Of a DNA stretch of 64,000 nucleotides, positions 45,379 through 58,642 are shown one piece after another. A model generated the notes under the pieces. It saw only the letters and a list, made by a program, of their open reading frames with translations, had not been told where the DNA came from and made no database searches. The first letter of the stretch is position 1. Every line of letters starts with the position of its first letter. The position numbers and the translations under genes are program-made. Origin of the DNA: Apium graveolens (Eukaryota; Streptophyta; Magnoliopsida; Apiales; Apiaceae); the NCBI RefSeq assembly GCF_009905375.1, contig NC_133653.1, forward strand, positions 91,871,671 to 91,935,670. The letters are read 5' to 3'.

Positions 45379-47568
45379 ATGTCTGAAGAAGAAAATCATA
45401 GTTTAAGATGGCTATGTTTCTGGAAGCTACAGATCCAGAATATCTCGACAGGATTTATGAAGGACCACATATGCCAACCAAATTCTCTGTGGAAGTTGCA
45501 GGTCAGCCAGCAAAGTCTATACCAAAGGAGAAAAGTGATTACACTGCTGAAGATATCTCATCGATTGCAAATGATGCAAAGGTAAGACACTTGCTGCATA
45601 GTGTCATTGATAATGTCATGTCAAACAGGGTAACTAACTGCAAGACTGCAAAAGAGATATGGGATGCTTTGGAAACAAGGTGTTAGGGAACTGATTCAAT
45701 CAAGAAGAATAGGATGACAGTACTCACTCAAGAGTATGAGCACTTTGACTCAAACCCTGATGAGTCATTAACTGATTTATATGACAGATTTGTCAAACTC
45801 TTGAATGATTTGTCACCAGTTGACAAAGAGTATGATATTGAAGATTCAAATCTTAAGTTCTTGTTAGCTCTTCCTGAAAGATGGGATTTGAATGCCACAA
45901 TAATAAGAGACAACTATAATCTTGATGAAACAACTCTTGATGAAATTTATGGGATGCTCAAGACTCATGAACTTGAGATGGAACAAAGAAGCAAAAGGAA
46001 TGGAAGAAAGTCAAGAACAGTTGCCTTTGTGGCTGAGGAGGAAAGTCCCAAAGAAGCTGCCTCAAGGAAAGGCAAGGGAAAGGCTCTCATCACAAAGTCT
46101 GATACCGAGTCATCAAGTTCTGATAGTGATGATGACTCAGAAACTGAAAGTATACCTGAGATGGACCTTATTGAGGAGATGATAAAGCTGTGTGTTCTTA
46201 TGGTGAAAGGGATCACAAAGATTGCGTACAAAAAATTCAGGAGAGGAAAGAAATTTTCTAGGAAAGGTGCAAGTTCTGAAAAGAAAGGTTTCAGAAAATC
46301 TGAAGGCAAAGGAGGAAAGTCTAATAGAGGAGATTACTCAAATGTTAAATGCTACAACTGTGGTGAGAAAGGCCACATATCTCCAGATTGTAGAAAAGGG
46401 AAGAGTGACAAAGGCAAGGCTCTTGTCACAAAGAAGAAAAGCTGGTCAGATGCTTCAGATTCTAAGGATGAGGAAAACTATGCCTTGATGGCAAATGCTG
46501 ATAGCAGTTCTGATACTGCTGACTTAAAGGTACCTCAAACTACTTATGCCTTTCATGCTGATGATATTACTGAGTTAAAAAGATATCTTAAGACCATGTT
46601 CATTAGTTATAAAGATCAAACTTTAACATGTGAAAGATTAACTTCTGAAAATCTTGCTTATAAAAAGAGGAATGATTATTTAGAAAAGGAGTTAGTCATG
46701 TTCCATCAAACTCAGAAAGATAGAGATGATGCCTTTTATGTTAGGGATGAAGTGTTAAAAATGAATGAATATCTAAAAACTGAGTTAGAAAAGGAAAGAG
46801 AGATTATGAGGACTTGGACTAACTCTGGTAAAGCAACTCAGGATATTCTCAGTAGTGGAAACTTGAAAGAGGGCTTAGGTTATGGAGATGACAAGAACAG
46901 TAAGGGAACTGTAAAAACTGAGCCTAAAATTGTTAAACAAAAACCAAAGGTAAATCCTGTTAAGTTTGTAACTGCAAAGTCTGATATTGTTAAATCAGAA
47001 GTTAAGTAGAAAGTAACTTCTGACAAACCCAAACAGGATAAGCCAACTGAAGTTAACATAGGCTTAATGACTAAGAAGCAGCTTAAGCATAAGCTGAAAG
47101 ATGTTAAGAATGTAAACAAGGTAAAGCCACCTAGGAAAAATAGGAATGGAAAGGAAGGTGTGAACAAAAATAACAATTATAAGCCGGTTCCTAATGCTCC
47201 TAGAAAAACATGTCATAACTGTGGAAATTAAGAATATAAACTCCTTACCTTTAAAATCAGGAGTTAAGAGTCAGTCTGTTAGATATAAGCCATAAAATCC
47301 TTGTTTTCATTGTGGTAGTTTATGGCCTTCCATATATACTTTTAAGGAATATCATAGTCCGTATTATGATTATTATCAAATAAAACCTTCTGTAAAGAAA
47401 GTTAGCATTATTCCTTCTAGTATAAGTTCTGATGCAAAGTCTGATATTGTAAATTCTAATAGTAAAACTGTTAAAATAAACTCTGATGCTAAATCCGATG
47501 CAAATGTTAACAAACTTAAAAAGGTCAAATGATCCAAGCAAGTCTGGGTCCTTAAAACTAATCATTAG
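45379..47568 (+). pseudogene. gag of copia element C
   Basis: ATG at 45379 with an N-terminal deletion relative to A (the stretch around SEYPIWKVRM is missing, shifting the frame). From 45408 the Gag core continues, with a TAG at 45684-45686, then a 431-codon open frame to 47009. That frame carries the core, acidic Ser-rich stretch, CCHC knuckle CYNCGEKGHISPDC and coiled coil. A further deletion of about 29 nt near 47230 removes most of the second knuckle. A TAA at 47293-47295 equals the one in A at 11818. The frame ends TAG 47566-47568, followed by an in-frame TGA at 47578. Confidence 0.82.
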
Positions 47569-47580
47569 TGGTCTTTGTGA

Positions 47581-48899
47581 TTGCAGGGTAACATGAAGAA
47601 CATCCTAGTTCTGGACAGTGGATGTTCAGGATATATGACTAGAAATAAAGCCCTGTTATCAGACTTTGTGGAGAAAGCTGGCCCAGGTGTTTCTTATGGA
47701 GATGACAACATTCGAAAAACTCTGGGATATGGAAATATCAATCTTGGGAATGTCATCATTGAAAAAGTAGCTCTGGTCTCAGGACATAAACACAATCTGC
47801 TGAGTGTGAGTCAAATCTGTGACAGAGGTTATCATGTGGATTTCTTTGAAGAACACTGTGAAGTTGTAAGCAAATCTACAGGCAAAGTTGTTCTGAAAGG
47901 ATACAGACATGGTAACATTTATGAAGCCAAGCTTTCAACAAGCACTGATGGTTCTGCAATCTGTCTGTTGAGTAGAGCATCAATTGAAGAAAGCTGGAAT
48001 TGGCACAAGAAACTCTCTCATTTAAATTTCAACAATATAAATGAACTAGTCAAGAAAGATCTTGTGAGAGGATTTCCAAAATCAGTATTTGCTCCTGATG
48101 GCCTTCGTGATTCATGTCAGAAGGCAAAATAAAGAAAATCTTCATTCAAGAGCACGACTGAATCATCAATTCTTGAGCCTTATCACCTACTACATGTTAA
48201 TCTATTTGGTCCAGTTAATGTCATGTCTATTGCAAAGAAGAAATATGATATGGTCATAGTGGATGAGTTCACCAGATACACATGGGTGTATTTCTTGCAC
48301 ACAAAAAGTGAAACTGCATCTATCTTGATTGATCATGTCAAGCAACTAGATAAATTGGTCAAAGATTCTGTTAAGATCATAAGGAGTGATTATGGCACTG
48401 AGTTCAAGAATTTGATTATGGAAGAGTTCTGCAAAGACCATTGAATAAAGCAGGAATTTTCTGCTCCTGGAACTCCACAATAAATTGGAGTTGTTGAAAA
48501 AAAGAATAGAACTCTTATTGAAGCTGCAAGAACTATGCTTGATGAAGCAAAGTTGCCAACCTACTTTTGGGTTGAAGCTGTGCAGACTGCTTGTTTTACT
48601 CAGAATGCAACACTCATTAACAAGCATGGAAAAACACCATATGAGATGGTGAAGAAAAAGAAGCCAAATCTGAAGTATTTTCATGTATTTGGATGCAAGT
48701 GTTTTGTTCTTAAGACTCATCTCGAACAGCTATCCAAATTTGATCTAAAAGCTGATGAAGGAATTTTTTTGGATATCCACTTTCTACAAAAGCCTTCAGA
48801 ATCTACAATTTAAGAACAAGGGTTGTCATGGAATCTATCAATATCTCTTTTGATGATAAGAAGATTACTGGACTTGAAGATTTCAATGATCATGATTAG
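47581..48899 (+). pseudogene. pol, protease and integrase of copia element C
   Basis: Protease VLDSGCSGYMT, pre-integrase zinc region with WHKKLSHLN but first Cys changed (RDSCQKAK), and integrase core. The first catalytic Asp is Asn (HVNLFGP); the second is in IRSDYGTEF; the Glu is in VVEKKNRT. Stops include 48130, TGA 48442-48444 (shared with A), TAA near 48481 and TAG 48897-48899 (shared). A frameshift lies near 48768. Not functional. Confidence 0.8.
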
Positions 48900-50924
48900 C
48901 TGAGATTCGAGAATGAAGTTTTAAATTCTAATTCTGTAAATCCTGATATTGCAAACTCTGATGGATTAAACTCTGATGTTATTAAAACTGTGGTGACTAC
49001 GCCTAAGGAAAATGCACCTGTGCAGGGGGAGCATACTGAAGATCCAACCACATCTCAAGAAGCATCAGAACCTACAACAGGCTCTTCAAGTTCTGATGGG
49101 CCAAGTTCTGATAATTCTGGAAACTCATGTTCTGATATTTCTGGAAACTCAAATAATGAAGGATCCAACTCAGAGAGTATAATTTCAGGGGGAGCATCAG
49201 AAAATGTTGATGGAGACAGCATGGATCATGGGGGAGCATCCAGTTCTAGAGAAAACTTTCCATCTGCAAGGAAGTGGACTAAAGCACATACACCTGACTT
49301 AATTATTGGAAATCCTGATGCAGGTGTCAGAACTAGAACATCTACATCAAATGAATGTCTTTATCATTCTTTTCTCTCTCATATTGAACCAAAGAAAGTG
49401 GAAGAATCTCTTCAAGATGCTGATTGGGTGCAAGCAATGCAGGAAGAGTCAAATGAATTTGAAAGAAATAAAGTCTGGACCCTAATGCCAAGACCAAGGA
49501 ACAGATCAGTTGTTGGTACAAAATGGGTGTTCAGAAACAAAACTGACAGTGACGGCATAATTACAAGGAACAAAGCAAGGCTGGTTGCAAAAGGTTACTC
49601 TCAACAGGAGGGAATTGATTATGATGAAACATTTGCACTAGTTGCTAGATTGGAAGTCATAAGGATATTTTTGGCTTATACTGCTCACAAGAAGTTTAAA
49701 GTCTTTCAAATGGATGTGAAAAGTGCTTTTCTTAATGGAGAATTGGAAGAGGGAGTATATGTTGAACAACCTCCAGGCTTTGTAGATCCCAAATTTCCCA
49801 ATCATATCAACAAACTTGATAAAGCACTTTATGGCCTTAAGCAAGCTCCAGGAGCATGGTATGAGACATTAGCTCAGTTTCTTCTGGAAAGTGGATTTAA
49901 CAGATGAACTATTGACAAAACACTATTCTACCTCAACCATAGAAAGGACTTACTTTTGGTGCAAATATATGTTGATGATATCATTTTTGGTTCCACAAAT
50001 GACAGACTTTGTAAGAAGTTTGCCAAACTGATGCAGTCAAGATATCAAATGAGTATGATGCGAGAACTTAACTATTTTCTGGGCATTCAAGTCAAGCAGA
50101 ATGAAGAAGGAACTTTTATTTGTCAATCTATGTACACCAAAAATTTGTTGAAGAAATTTGGAATGTAGGATTGTTCAAGTGCATCCACTCCTATGGCTAC
50201 TGCAACTAAGTTGGATAAGAATACTGGTAAATCAGTAGATATTACTGATTACAGAGGTATAATTGGATCACTACTCTATCTAACTACAAGTAGACCTGAT
50301 ATCATGTATGCTACCTGTCTTTGTGCAAGATTTCAAGCAGATCCAAGAGAACCTCACTTAACAGCTGTGAAAAGAATTTTCAAGTACCTTAGGGGTACAA
50401 CTGATCTGGGATTGTGGTATCCTAGAGAATCAGACTTTAAGCTAATAGGTTACTCAGATGCAGATTTTGCAGGATGCAAAATTGACAGGTAAAGCACAAG
50501 TGGAAGCTGCCAATTTCTTGGAGGCAGATTGGTTTCTTGGTTCAGCAAGAAACAAAAATCAATTTCCACATCAACTGCAGAAGCAGAATACATTGCTGCA
50601 AGAAGCTGTTATGCACATATTCTTTGGATGAAGAATCAGTTACTGGATTATGGGTTAGAATTTTCTAAAATCCCTATTTACTGTGATAATCAAAGTGCTA
50701 TTGCTATGATAGGTAATCCAGTTCAACACTCAATGACAAAGCACATCAGCATTGGGTACCATTTCATAAGGGAACATGTGGATGAAGGTACAGTGGAATT
50801 GCATTTTGTTCCCACAGATCAACAACTAGCAGATATCTTCACAAAACCACTGTGTGAAGCTACTTTTACAAGATTGGTAAATGAACTTGGAATGGTTTCA
50901 GGTTCTTTCTCTAAATTTGCTTAG
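48900..50924 (+). pseudogene. pol, reverse transcriptase and RNase H of copia element C
   Basis: One continuous frame from 48990 to 50924, broken by TGA (49905), TAG (50166) and TAA (50490). RT motifs [15 protein letters not shown] and YVDDIIFG and RNase H motifs [18 protein letters not shown] and IYCDNQSAIAM are all legible, as is the C-terminal [14 protein letters not shown]. Ends SKFA-stop. The N-terminal Ser/Asp linker contains repeated TTCTGAT words (SSSSD-type residues). Confidence 0.83.
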
Positions 50925-52280
50925 TTTATGTTCTGATACATCAGATTTTATGATCAATATTTACAGATATTACTATCTTTGTGTATTTTGTGCTTAAATT
51001 GAAAATTGCTTAAGTGCTGATTGTTGTCTGATGTGAATTTCTAAACTCTGATAGTGATATTAATGTTTCTGTGACTATTCAATCCAATAAGGATAACTGT
51101 GCTAGATGCTGACCTAGTAATCTTTAATATACTAAAGATCCCATGTTTGAAGTAATTATTTATGTGGAAATCTTTTAACACAAGCAAATTCTGATATTGA
51201 GCTTAGTTGAAGTTTACTTTGTGTATCTTATTACTAAGTCAAAAACTAGAATAGTCCTTCTTATCTGTTAAGTTCTGATGTTAGTAAAGCTAGTGGATGT
51301 ACTAAGTGCTGATAAGCCTCACTTATCAAAAGAAAAAGAAAAGAAAAGAAATAAAAATCAGGTACTCCTTTGAGATCTAGAGTAAAAATGTGGAAGGGAA
51401 GACCCAAGTGCATTGCTGGTATTAAGTAATATGCATTAGAAAAGCAAAATAAAAATTTTTTGGTGACTTTTCACACTCTATGATTACTGGAGAAATACTC
51501 TGATAACAACATAAATTCTATTAAGCAGTCGTGACTCACTTACACTGAGAAGCCACTGTAAAATAGAATTTTAAAAGATGCATAAAATGAGCAAAAAATA
51601 GTTGAGGTGGACTCATGCATGAACTCATTATAAAGTAGACTTCAGAATAATGACAGATTTTAAGTAAAGTTCTTAGTTATGCCTTATTTTTAAGATGTAC
51701 TGAAGTGAATTAGACTTTACTCTTTGTCTGATATTTAGCTTAATGCACACACTTACACTCCATATGAATGATGAAAATTAATGCCGTGATCAATGTTGTT
51801 TTAGATGAACAGTTTATGTGTCAGATTGCATAAATTCTGAGGACAAGTTCTGATGATTAAATTCTGATGAAACCATATCAGTATTTGTGTGAAGAATTAC
51901 AGGAATACACATTCACTTTTTGAGTTAAGGAGCCATATTCTGATGACTTTTAAATCCTGATAATAGTCAAGTTTTGATGCTTACGTGGCAGTATTTATTT
52001 ACTTCGTTTATTTTTGGTCATTACTTGAACGATAATATTTTTACAGAATATTGGTTAATACGTGATAAAACAGTCATAATCATTATGAGTTAGTGGTTAG
52101 CGTGTATGTCTTGAAAAACTGCATGCGCACAGTAATAATTATCATATCCTGTGCCCATTAACTCTGGCTTTAGATCTTTTACTGACTGTTATTATTTCAC
52201 ATCAGTATAGGGAGTCGAGGGGTCATTATTTTTACTTGTAATGTTTAACCAGTTCTTGCATCCCTTGGTATTCTATTGGC
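50925..52280 (+). other. Post-pol non-coding spacer of element C
   Basis: No ORF. Collinear with 1-1248 (B) and 8188-6869 (A, reverse). Strong conservation for non-coding DNA. Diverges from the other two over its last 250 bp, upstream of the TATA box. Confidence 0.7.
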
Positions 52281-52288
52281 TATTTAAA
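52281..52288 (+). promoter_or_regulatory. TATA box upstream of the small ORF, element C
   Basis: TATTTAAA, 82 bp before the ATG at 52363, in the context GGCTATTTAAACCAACC that matches B. Confidence 0.6.
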
Positions 52289-52362
52289 CCAACCATTCAT
52301 TCCAGTCAAAATATCTTTCATTTTCTCACAAACTCACTCTCTTTTCATTCATACCAACAAAA

Positions 52363-52629
52363 ATGGTCCGTTTCAACATGTTTCAGAACTATGAAACCTT
52401 TCACATCGAGTTGAGTTGTGATGAATGGCAACAGGAGTGGCATGTCACCGCCATTCCTGACGAACTTTGGAACTCATTTCCACAAGAGGTTCACACAGAA
52501 CTCTTGTTCTTAGCAATGGAGTATCATCTCCATCTTGATAGGTTGGAAGAGGAAAGGAGAGAAGATCTCCGACATCAAGAACGGATCATCCGTCTTGCAG
52601 TGCTCTTCGTTAGCAGCAGAAGGAATTAG
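52363..52629 (+). CDS. Small accessory protein of element C, 88 aa
   Basis: Open from ATG to TAG, though every other coding region of C is broken. Shares WQQEWHVTAIPDE, PQEV, HLDRLEEERRE and RIIRLAVLFV with A and B; the tail is SRRN instead of SRKKK. Same compact-then-helical layout. No recognised family. Confidence 0.78.
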   Translation: MVRFNMFQNYETFHIELSCDEWQQEWHVTAIPDELWNSFPQEVHTELLFLAMEYHLHLDRLEEERREDLRHQERIIRLAVLFVSSRRN

Positions 52630-52743
52630 TCGTTAGGTCTTCTTAGACTAGGACTAAGGTTGTTGATGTTAGGAATCGTAGAATAGGACTATCTTGTAAT
52701 TTTTGCATGTAATTGATAAATTTCATCGAATGTAATCATCTGA

Positions 52744-52760
52744 TATATTAATGAAATTTT
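52744..52760 (+). terminator. Conserved 3' end motif after the small ORF, element C
   Basis: ATATATTAATGAAATTT, about 115 nt after the stop, as in A and B. Confidence 0.5.
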
Positions 52761-52889
52761 CTTTAAATTGCAAGATTTGTTCTTTATTTCTCAAATTATG
52801 TGACTGTGCATGTTGAATTACAATTTATTAATCTTTACTTCATCGACTTTTAACTTTATTTTGTGATGAATGTTTTGATTAAATTCTGT
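52761..52889 (+). other. Deletion junction in element C
   Basis: Here the small-ORF 3' region runs directly into sequence equivalent to about 16650 of B. The leader and roughly the first 350 codons of the long ORF are absent. Exact breakpoint about 52780-52890. Confidence 0.6.
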
Positions 52890-55570
52890 TGATTTGAGAA
52901 AACAATTGAGGAACAGGTTCCTATATTAGAACCTGTTATTGTAGAAGCTGAGAAGGTTTCTTCTCAGAAAGATACTGTAACTGGGAGTTCTAGGCCCCTC
53001 AAAAGGCTTAGAAAATTGAATTCTGATGATAAAACTCCTACAGTATCTCCACCTTTGAGGAAATTAAAGAAACAGATAGCTCATAGGGACATAGTTGAGT
53101 CAGATTCAGAAGATGTAGTGGAAGGAGCTAAGGAAGGGGATCAGGAATCTCTGATCTCAACAGACCCAGTTGTTATTAAATTACTTCCTTCAGCACAAAC
53201 AGAAACTGCTCAAGCTAAAATACCTACACCTCCTATGTCAAAAATAGTTGATCCAGTATATACTGAAAAAACCAGGTACAAGTACTGAAACTGATATTCA
53301 TAACCTGATTGTGCCTGAGGTTTTGTACTTGGAAGCTCCACCAATTCAACTTACTCCACCAACAACATCAATTTTGGATGTTGATCAGAACCTGGCTGCA
53401 GATCAGAATTTAGAGGAAAATGTTGAAGCCTCTATAGCCTCACATACTGCTATGTTATCAGAGGATGTTGATACTGCAGGATCTACAAGTTCTGATGCTG
53501 CTAATGAAGAAACTACTGGTGAAGCTGCTGAAAATTTAGATGCTGATGCAGCTGGTCCATCAGGACATGTACCTCAATAAACTGTTCATAATGCTGATTT
53601 AGTCAAGAAGTTTGTTACAGGGGAAGCACCAGTACCTTGGAGTGAAACTCCTAGAGGAAAGGAGTGGACTAAAGAATGGAACTCAGTTAGTTTTGTTACT
53701 TCTGAAAAGATTCTTGCTGAGCATCTTGTAAAAGCTGATGAAATGCTGATAAATGATGATTTCAAGGCACAGCTGAGACTTACTGCATTGAGTACAAGGC
53801 ACCTTCAAGGTTAACACTCAATAACTCATGACAAGGTGAATAAAATTCAAGAAAACTTGATCCAGCAAGATATGAATCTGAAACTTGCAAAGAACAGATT
53901 TTTCAAGCCAGCCTTTGACAGAATTGCATACATTGAAAAAACTCAGGAGAAGCAACAAGCTTAAATTGAAGATATTCTGAAGAATCAATCTTCTCACCAA
54001 AGTCAACTCAATGAGATCCAATCCTCAGTCGAATTGCTTATCTCTCTTCTATTACCTGCTGATGCCAAAAAGGGGGAGAAAGTGATTAAGTCTAAATGCA
54101 AATCTATTCAGACATTGAAAGGAAATGATGATGGAAATGATGACCAGGGAAACTCTGATAAGGGTAGAGGTCAAGGTCAAGGAAAAGGACTTTCGTCAAG
54201 TAAAGCTAGAATTACAAGTGAAGGAACAAGTTCTGATACTGAGAAAAGAATAAGTTCTGATACTGGGAGAAGAATAAGTTCTGGTGAATATCTAGAACTT
54301 GATGAAGAAATTTCAAAGCAGTTATTTCTTAAAGAAAATCCAGGAATGGACTTCGAGAGTCTAAATGAAGAAGAAGCTAGACTCAAAGCAGAAGGTGTCA
54401 AGACAAAATCTGAAGCTTCTGTTGTTGAAAAGAAATTTCCAAAACCTAAGGGTATTGTGATAAAGGAAAGAACAAGTTTTGAGGCAACCAAGGCCAAATC
54501 ACAAATGGAAATTGATCCAAGATCCAAGGGCAAAGAAAAAGTTGATGCACCTGTAAAGGTTTATATGCCAATTATGGATGAAGAAATAATTGATTTTTCA
54601 AACAACCTCTGACATGGTTCATGTTGTTCAAAGTCAAGATATAGTAAGTTCTGATATAACAGTGAACCAAGCAACCTCTGACATAGCTCAAGTTAGCTTG
54701 ATATTAGAAGATAAGGAAAAGGAAACCTATGACATTGTTCATGTTAAACCTTCCAAGATACTCTTACCAGGATTCACCAAAGCTAAACAGGCTCAACCTT
54801 TTAAGACTGCAACAGGTGGTTTTGAAGCAAAAGTTGTTACAGGAAAGAAAGCAAAAGATAAATCTGGGTTGGGTAGTTCTGATGAAAGAAGAGTAAATAA
54901 CATTACCAATGATCCAACTTCCTTAAGTGAACCAGTTGTTGGAGCAACTCCTAAAAGATTGAATCGACTTGAATCTGTACAAATGGTTTACCATACCTTC
55001 TTGAAAGAACATATCTTGTTATATTTTATGACAGATGGAAGGGTATACCAGATTAAGAAAAATGCTTTACCACTAAAGTATTTTGAGGAACTGGAACATG
55101 TTCTATTCCTACTTCAAGTGAAAGACAGATTAACAGATAGTGTTGAAGGATATTTAAAGTCTCAAATTCAAAGACAAAAGAAGCTTTATTCTGTAAAGTC
55201 TGACAGCACATACTGTCCCTAGTACAGAGATCACAAGGGTGATATTGTCGATATGAAGCCTAACTCTGCTAGGATTATAACTAATTTTCTGGGTTATAAG
55301 GCTGTGGAATTAAATCTAGAGTCTGACAAGGCATATCTGATAAGACTAGATAAGGAGATAAGAAAAGCTAAGAGAAATGATCTCAGAGCAACTATTTTTC
55401 AAACTGGAGAAGATACAGCTGAATTGATGAATTCTAAAAGGAGGATGGTCAATGAACTTGAATATGTAGAAAGATGTTTGTTGAAGAACTATCTCAGGAC
55501 AACTCCTGATATTAAAGAGATTAGAAGAAATTTAAAGTTGAAGCCAAGTCAAAGATCTACAACTACTTAA
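52890..55570 (+). pseudogene. Truncated long 3' accessory ORF of element C
   Basis: Lacks the N-terminal conserved block. Retains EEQVPILEP-like start, LKRLRKL, acidic region with SSDAANEE, PWSETPRGKEWTKEWN, Gln-rich coiled-coil-like segment, SVELLISLLLPADAKKGEK, YHTFLKEHILLYFM and the C-terminal block from MKPNSARIITNFLGYKA to DIKEIRR. Stops or frameshifts near 53286, 53578, 53812, 53962, 54610 and 55220. The last 105 codons (55253-55570) are open. Collinearity with A and B confirms region order. Confidence 0.7.
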
Positions 55571-55733
55571 ATTCTGAAGTTTATACAGACTAAAGCGGTT
55601 ATCAAAAGTTAAAGATGGTAAAGCTGAAAGGACTGTAAGTTGTAGTTATCTAATCAAATTCTCATGCATTTGTACTTAATGTTTTTGACATCATCAAACA
55701 TCTGTTGAACTTGTATATTATGCTAATTTACAA

Positions 55734-55743
55734 GTTGGGGGAT
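55734..55743 (+). other. Polypurine tract of element C
   Basis: GTTGGGGGAT before the 3' LTR, a few bases shorter than in B. The 55571-55733 tail is non-coding. Confidence 0.75.
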
Positions 55744-56349
55744 TGTTAGATATATTTGATAATGTCATGTGTAATATGATTTGTGTTTAGTTTTCAGATC
55801 TTACCTTACAGGACAAATCAATACTTAACTGGAAATCAGCACTTATACTGAAGACAAAACTTAAGATATCAGAACTTAAGGTTCAGAAGATATTTATCAG
55901 GAGATAATATCAGGACTTAAGATGACTTTCAGATAAGGCAGGCGGCTGATTGGAAGGAAAGAAGATATAGACTAAGGCAGAAAGAATTGTGCATGAAGAA
56001 GGAATTCTATGAAGAATAGAATACTTGGAAGAAAAGATAACTGGTTGATATATTTTAGGAAGCAGAATTATATTCCATATCAATTAGAAGATTAACTTGT
56101 AACTGTGTAGTATATAAACACAGGCATAGAGTTTACACTATAAGTGTTACGATTATCGAAGTTATTATTATTTGTAACTCTAGCAGCTCTCGTGATAATT
56201 TGTTCATCACTGAGAGAGGACAGTTCCATATTGTAACAGAGTTTATTGTGTTGAATAAAATCTATTTTCTGTTACTTGAGTTCTTATATTCGATTTGATT
56301 GTGCTAAACACTGTATTCAACCCCCTTCTACAGTGTGTGTGACCTAACA
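55744..56349 (+). repeat. 3' LTR of copia element C
   Basis: 606 bp, TGTTAG...CTAACA. TATA box at 56111-56118. Confidence 0.93.
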
Positions 56350-56354
56350 CAAAG
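56350..56354. repeat. Target-site duplication CAAAG, right of element C
   Basis: Exact repeat of 44698-44702. Confidence 0.92.
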
Positions 56355-58642
56355 CTTTAATTTGAGCCATAAAATGATGTGTTTGGGTGAGGATTGAATA
56401 AAATCGAAGTTGGCCGGTTTCTTCTTGAAGGCCGCCGGATTCCATGGGTTTCTCACCGGAATCCGGGTTTCTCTGTTGATTAATCGATGTTATTGCCACC
56501 TCTCAGTTGATGGGTTAAGGGCGAACGGGTTATGGCGAAGAACGAAGTCAAACAACATTGATTGGAGCCCCGTCGAAGCTTCGCTGGATTCGAGACCCAA
56601 ATCCTTTTGTTTTGAAAGGTCTCTTGTTTTACAAGTCATTCTGAGTCGATTATTGATCGATAAATCATGTTTTTGACCTGATTTCAATTTTAAACGTACC
56701 GAGTCGAATGTTTTGACGAGACGAGTCTTGTGTTATATGAATTATGTGATACACGAGTTATGTGTTTACGTGTTATGGAATTACGTGCGTACATGGGTCA
56801 AGATTGTTGTGTTGACTGTTGTAATTATGTGTGGACTATCGTATGGGTAGACGATAGGATTTTGACGCGCAGTTCGTCGAGTATTATCGTTTAGACGATT
56901 AAAGTTGTATCTTTTGATTATATATGCGGATCGCTCGAGTCGATCAGGACCAGATGGAATGGATGAAGACTAGAGTTGAATAGTATGGAATATTGGGTTG
57001 CAGTACTGCATGAGCAGCAGATCAGAGATTTAGCGAAGTAAAAGATGGTGATGTCTTGAGACAGAATGTCAGAATAGTCGTGTCACTGCGAGTGTGCTAA
57101 CTACTAAAAACCCAAAGGCAAGTATCCCTATCATCACTTATTATTCAAGTGATATTTATTTTGAATCCTATTATGCAAGTATTGCTTTCCGATTCTCAGT
57201 TCAACCTAGATAAATGTTTTACATATTGCTGAATTAAATATTTATTATGCAAATACTCTTCTGCTATTCTATGTTCAGAATAGCTAAGTGATTCTACTTA
57301 TCAGATGAATGGATTTATAAATGCTTTGGGTTTTGAGAAAAATAATTTGGTTGCGAGTGTTCCTACCCAAGTGAATGAGGGAATAAATTTTTAAGGGTGT
57401 CGAGTATTATGACCCCTTTCAATAAAATGTTGTAAGATTGGATGGTTGCGTAAGAGGCCGTGGCGGCGGTCCAGCGTGAGCTATGTGTTATATGGGATAT
57501 AACACCTTGCTAGGACGATATGTGCCTTGGGTACCCTTTGTTTAGTTGGATATGCTTCGGCATACCGGTGCTGCTCCACGACTGATCACCGGCGGCAACA
57601 CACCGTCGTTCGAGGATTCCAATCTAAATTATTATATTGTTTTGATAATCATATAATAAATGATTTATCAAGTGTTTTGGTTTCGGATAAAAGGTGAAAC
57701 GTAGTTTTGATTCAATTTCTGATTGATGTGGATATTTAGGTTGTTGTTAAATATCAAAGGTGGTATTAGTAAAGATGATTGATGTTGACTTCAGTATGGG
57801 ATGTTGTGAGCATCAAAGTTCGTATTAATATCTAATTTGATATGACAACAAAATAAGTATTAATATCAAGAGTTCGGTTTTGAATTAAGTTTATGATTTA
57901 ATTTATAATCATTGTTTCATGTTATTATTGTTTACGATATTTCCGTAAACACTATTTTATGAGTTTTATTCTCGTAAGGATTCAAAGTATTGCTGAAGCA
58001 TTTCACTCGAAGATATCAAAAAGAGTTTTGAATACAGTGATAAACAATTATCAGATTTTTTAATAAATTTTCAGTTTCAGCAATTATGATTTTAAAATGT
58101 TCCGCACTATTGCAGATGTCGGTTTTATATCAAAACGACCTTATATATATGCTATAATGAACTTGCTGAGCATTTCTTCCGCTCATACTTGCCTGTTTTT
58201 AAATATAAGCTTCTAGTGGGGATTAGCTAGCGCTGTTTAGCTGTGTAATTCGAGTAAGTAAAGAAGAAGCTTATAGAAGGTGGTTGGTCCAGGGTTTGCG
58301 GACTAGTGTAAGTTTTATTGTGTAAAGTTGTTTATATTATATTATATTATAATTGTGTTATTTTATAGTTGGGCCTAGTATACTTCTTTTTAAAGTTATA
58401 CTAGCGGGTTAGTATTGAATTTGAATTTGTTGAAAAGAGTTTTAAAAGGAAGTGAAAATTATTTATGGAATTTGGAATTCTTGTTTCTAGAACTGTAACC
58501 TTAAAAGATCTTGGATTAGTTTGGGGGTCATAAATGATAAATATCTTTCCCTGGCATTTGTATTTTGATTTAACAGGTTAATTTGGATTAAGGTTTTATA
58601 GTGACGACTAAATCCTCTGACTCCGGATTTGGGGGCGTGACA

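Larger units (their letters stand above)
44703..56349 (+). mobile_element. Complete Ty1/copia retrotransposon C (A/B family, about 11.6 kb)
   Basis: LTRs of 621 and 606 bp (a 15-bp repeat-unit indel accounts for the difference) with TG...CA ends, PBS, gag, pol, spacer, small ORF, truncated long ORF, polypurine tract, and exact CAAAG duplications. I count about 19 substitutions between LTRs (roughly 3%). It is shorter than A because a block covering the long-ORF leader and N-terminal region, and part of gag, is missing. Gag and pol carry many stops, several shared with A. Confidence 0.93.
43299..58642 (+). mobile_element. Solo LTR D (Ty3/gypsy), interrupted by copia element C
   Basis: D sequence is 43299-44702 and 56355-58642, about 3.69 kb. 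It starts TGTAATATCCCG and ends GGGGGCGTGACA. The ends resemble those of T, G and F, but the body is a different family. No PBS, polypurine tract or coding motif is seen on either side of C, so it is a solo LTR. ORFs at 43808-44128 and 56410-56676 have no family likeness. Confidence 0.75.

Noticed and set aside
54177..54533. Minus-strand ORFs over the long ORF (also 18006-18320)
   Set aside because: Antisense shadows of a low-complexity coding region, present in both copies for that reason.
56410..56676. 88-codon ORF in solo LTR D with host-gene-like codon use
   Set aside because: It sits in the GC-richer transcribed part of an LTR and has no recognisable motif. A captured host exon was considered but has no support.
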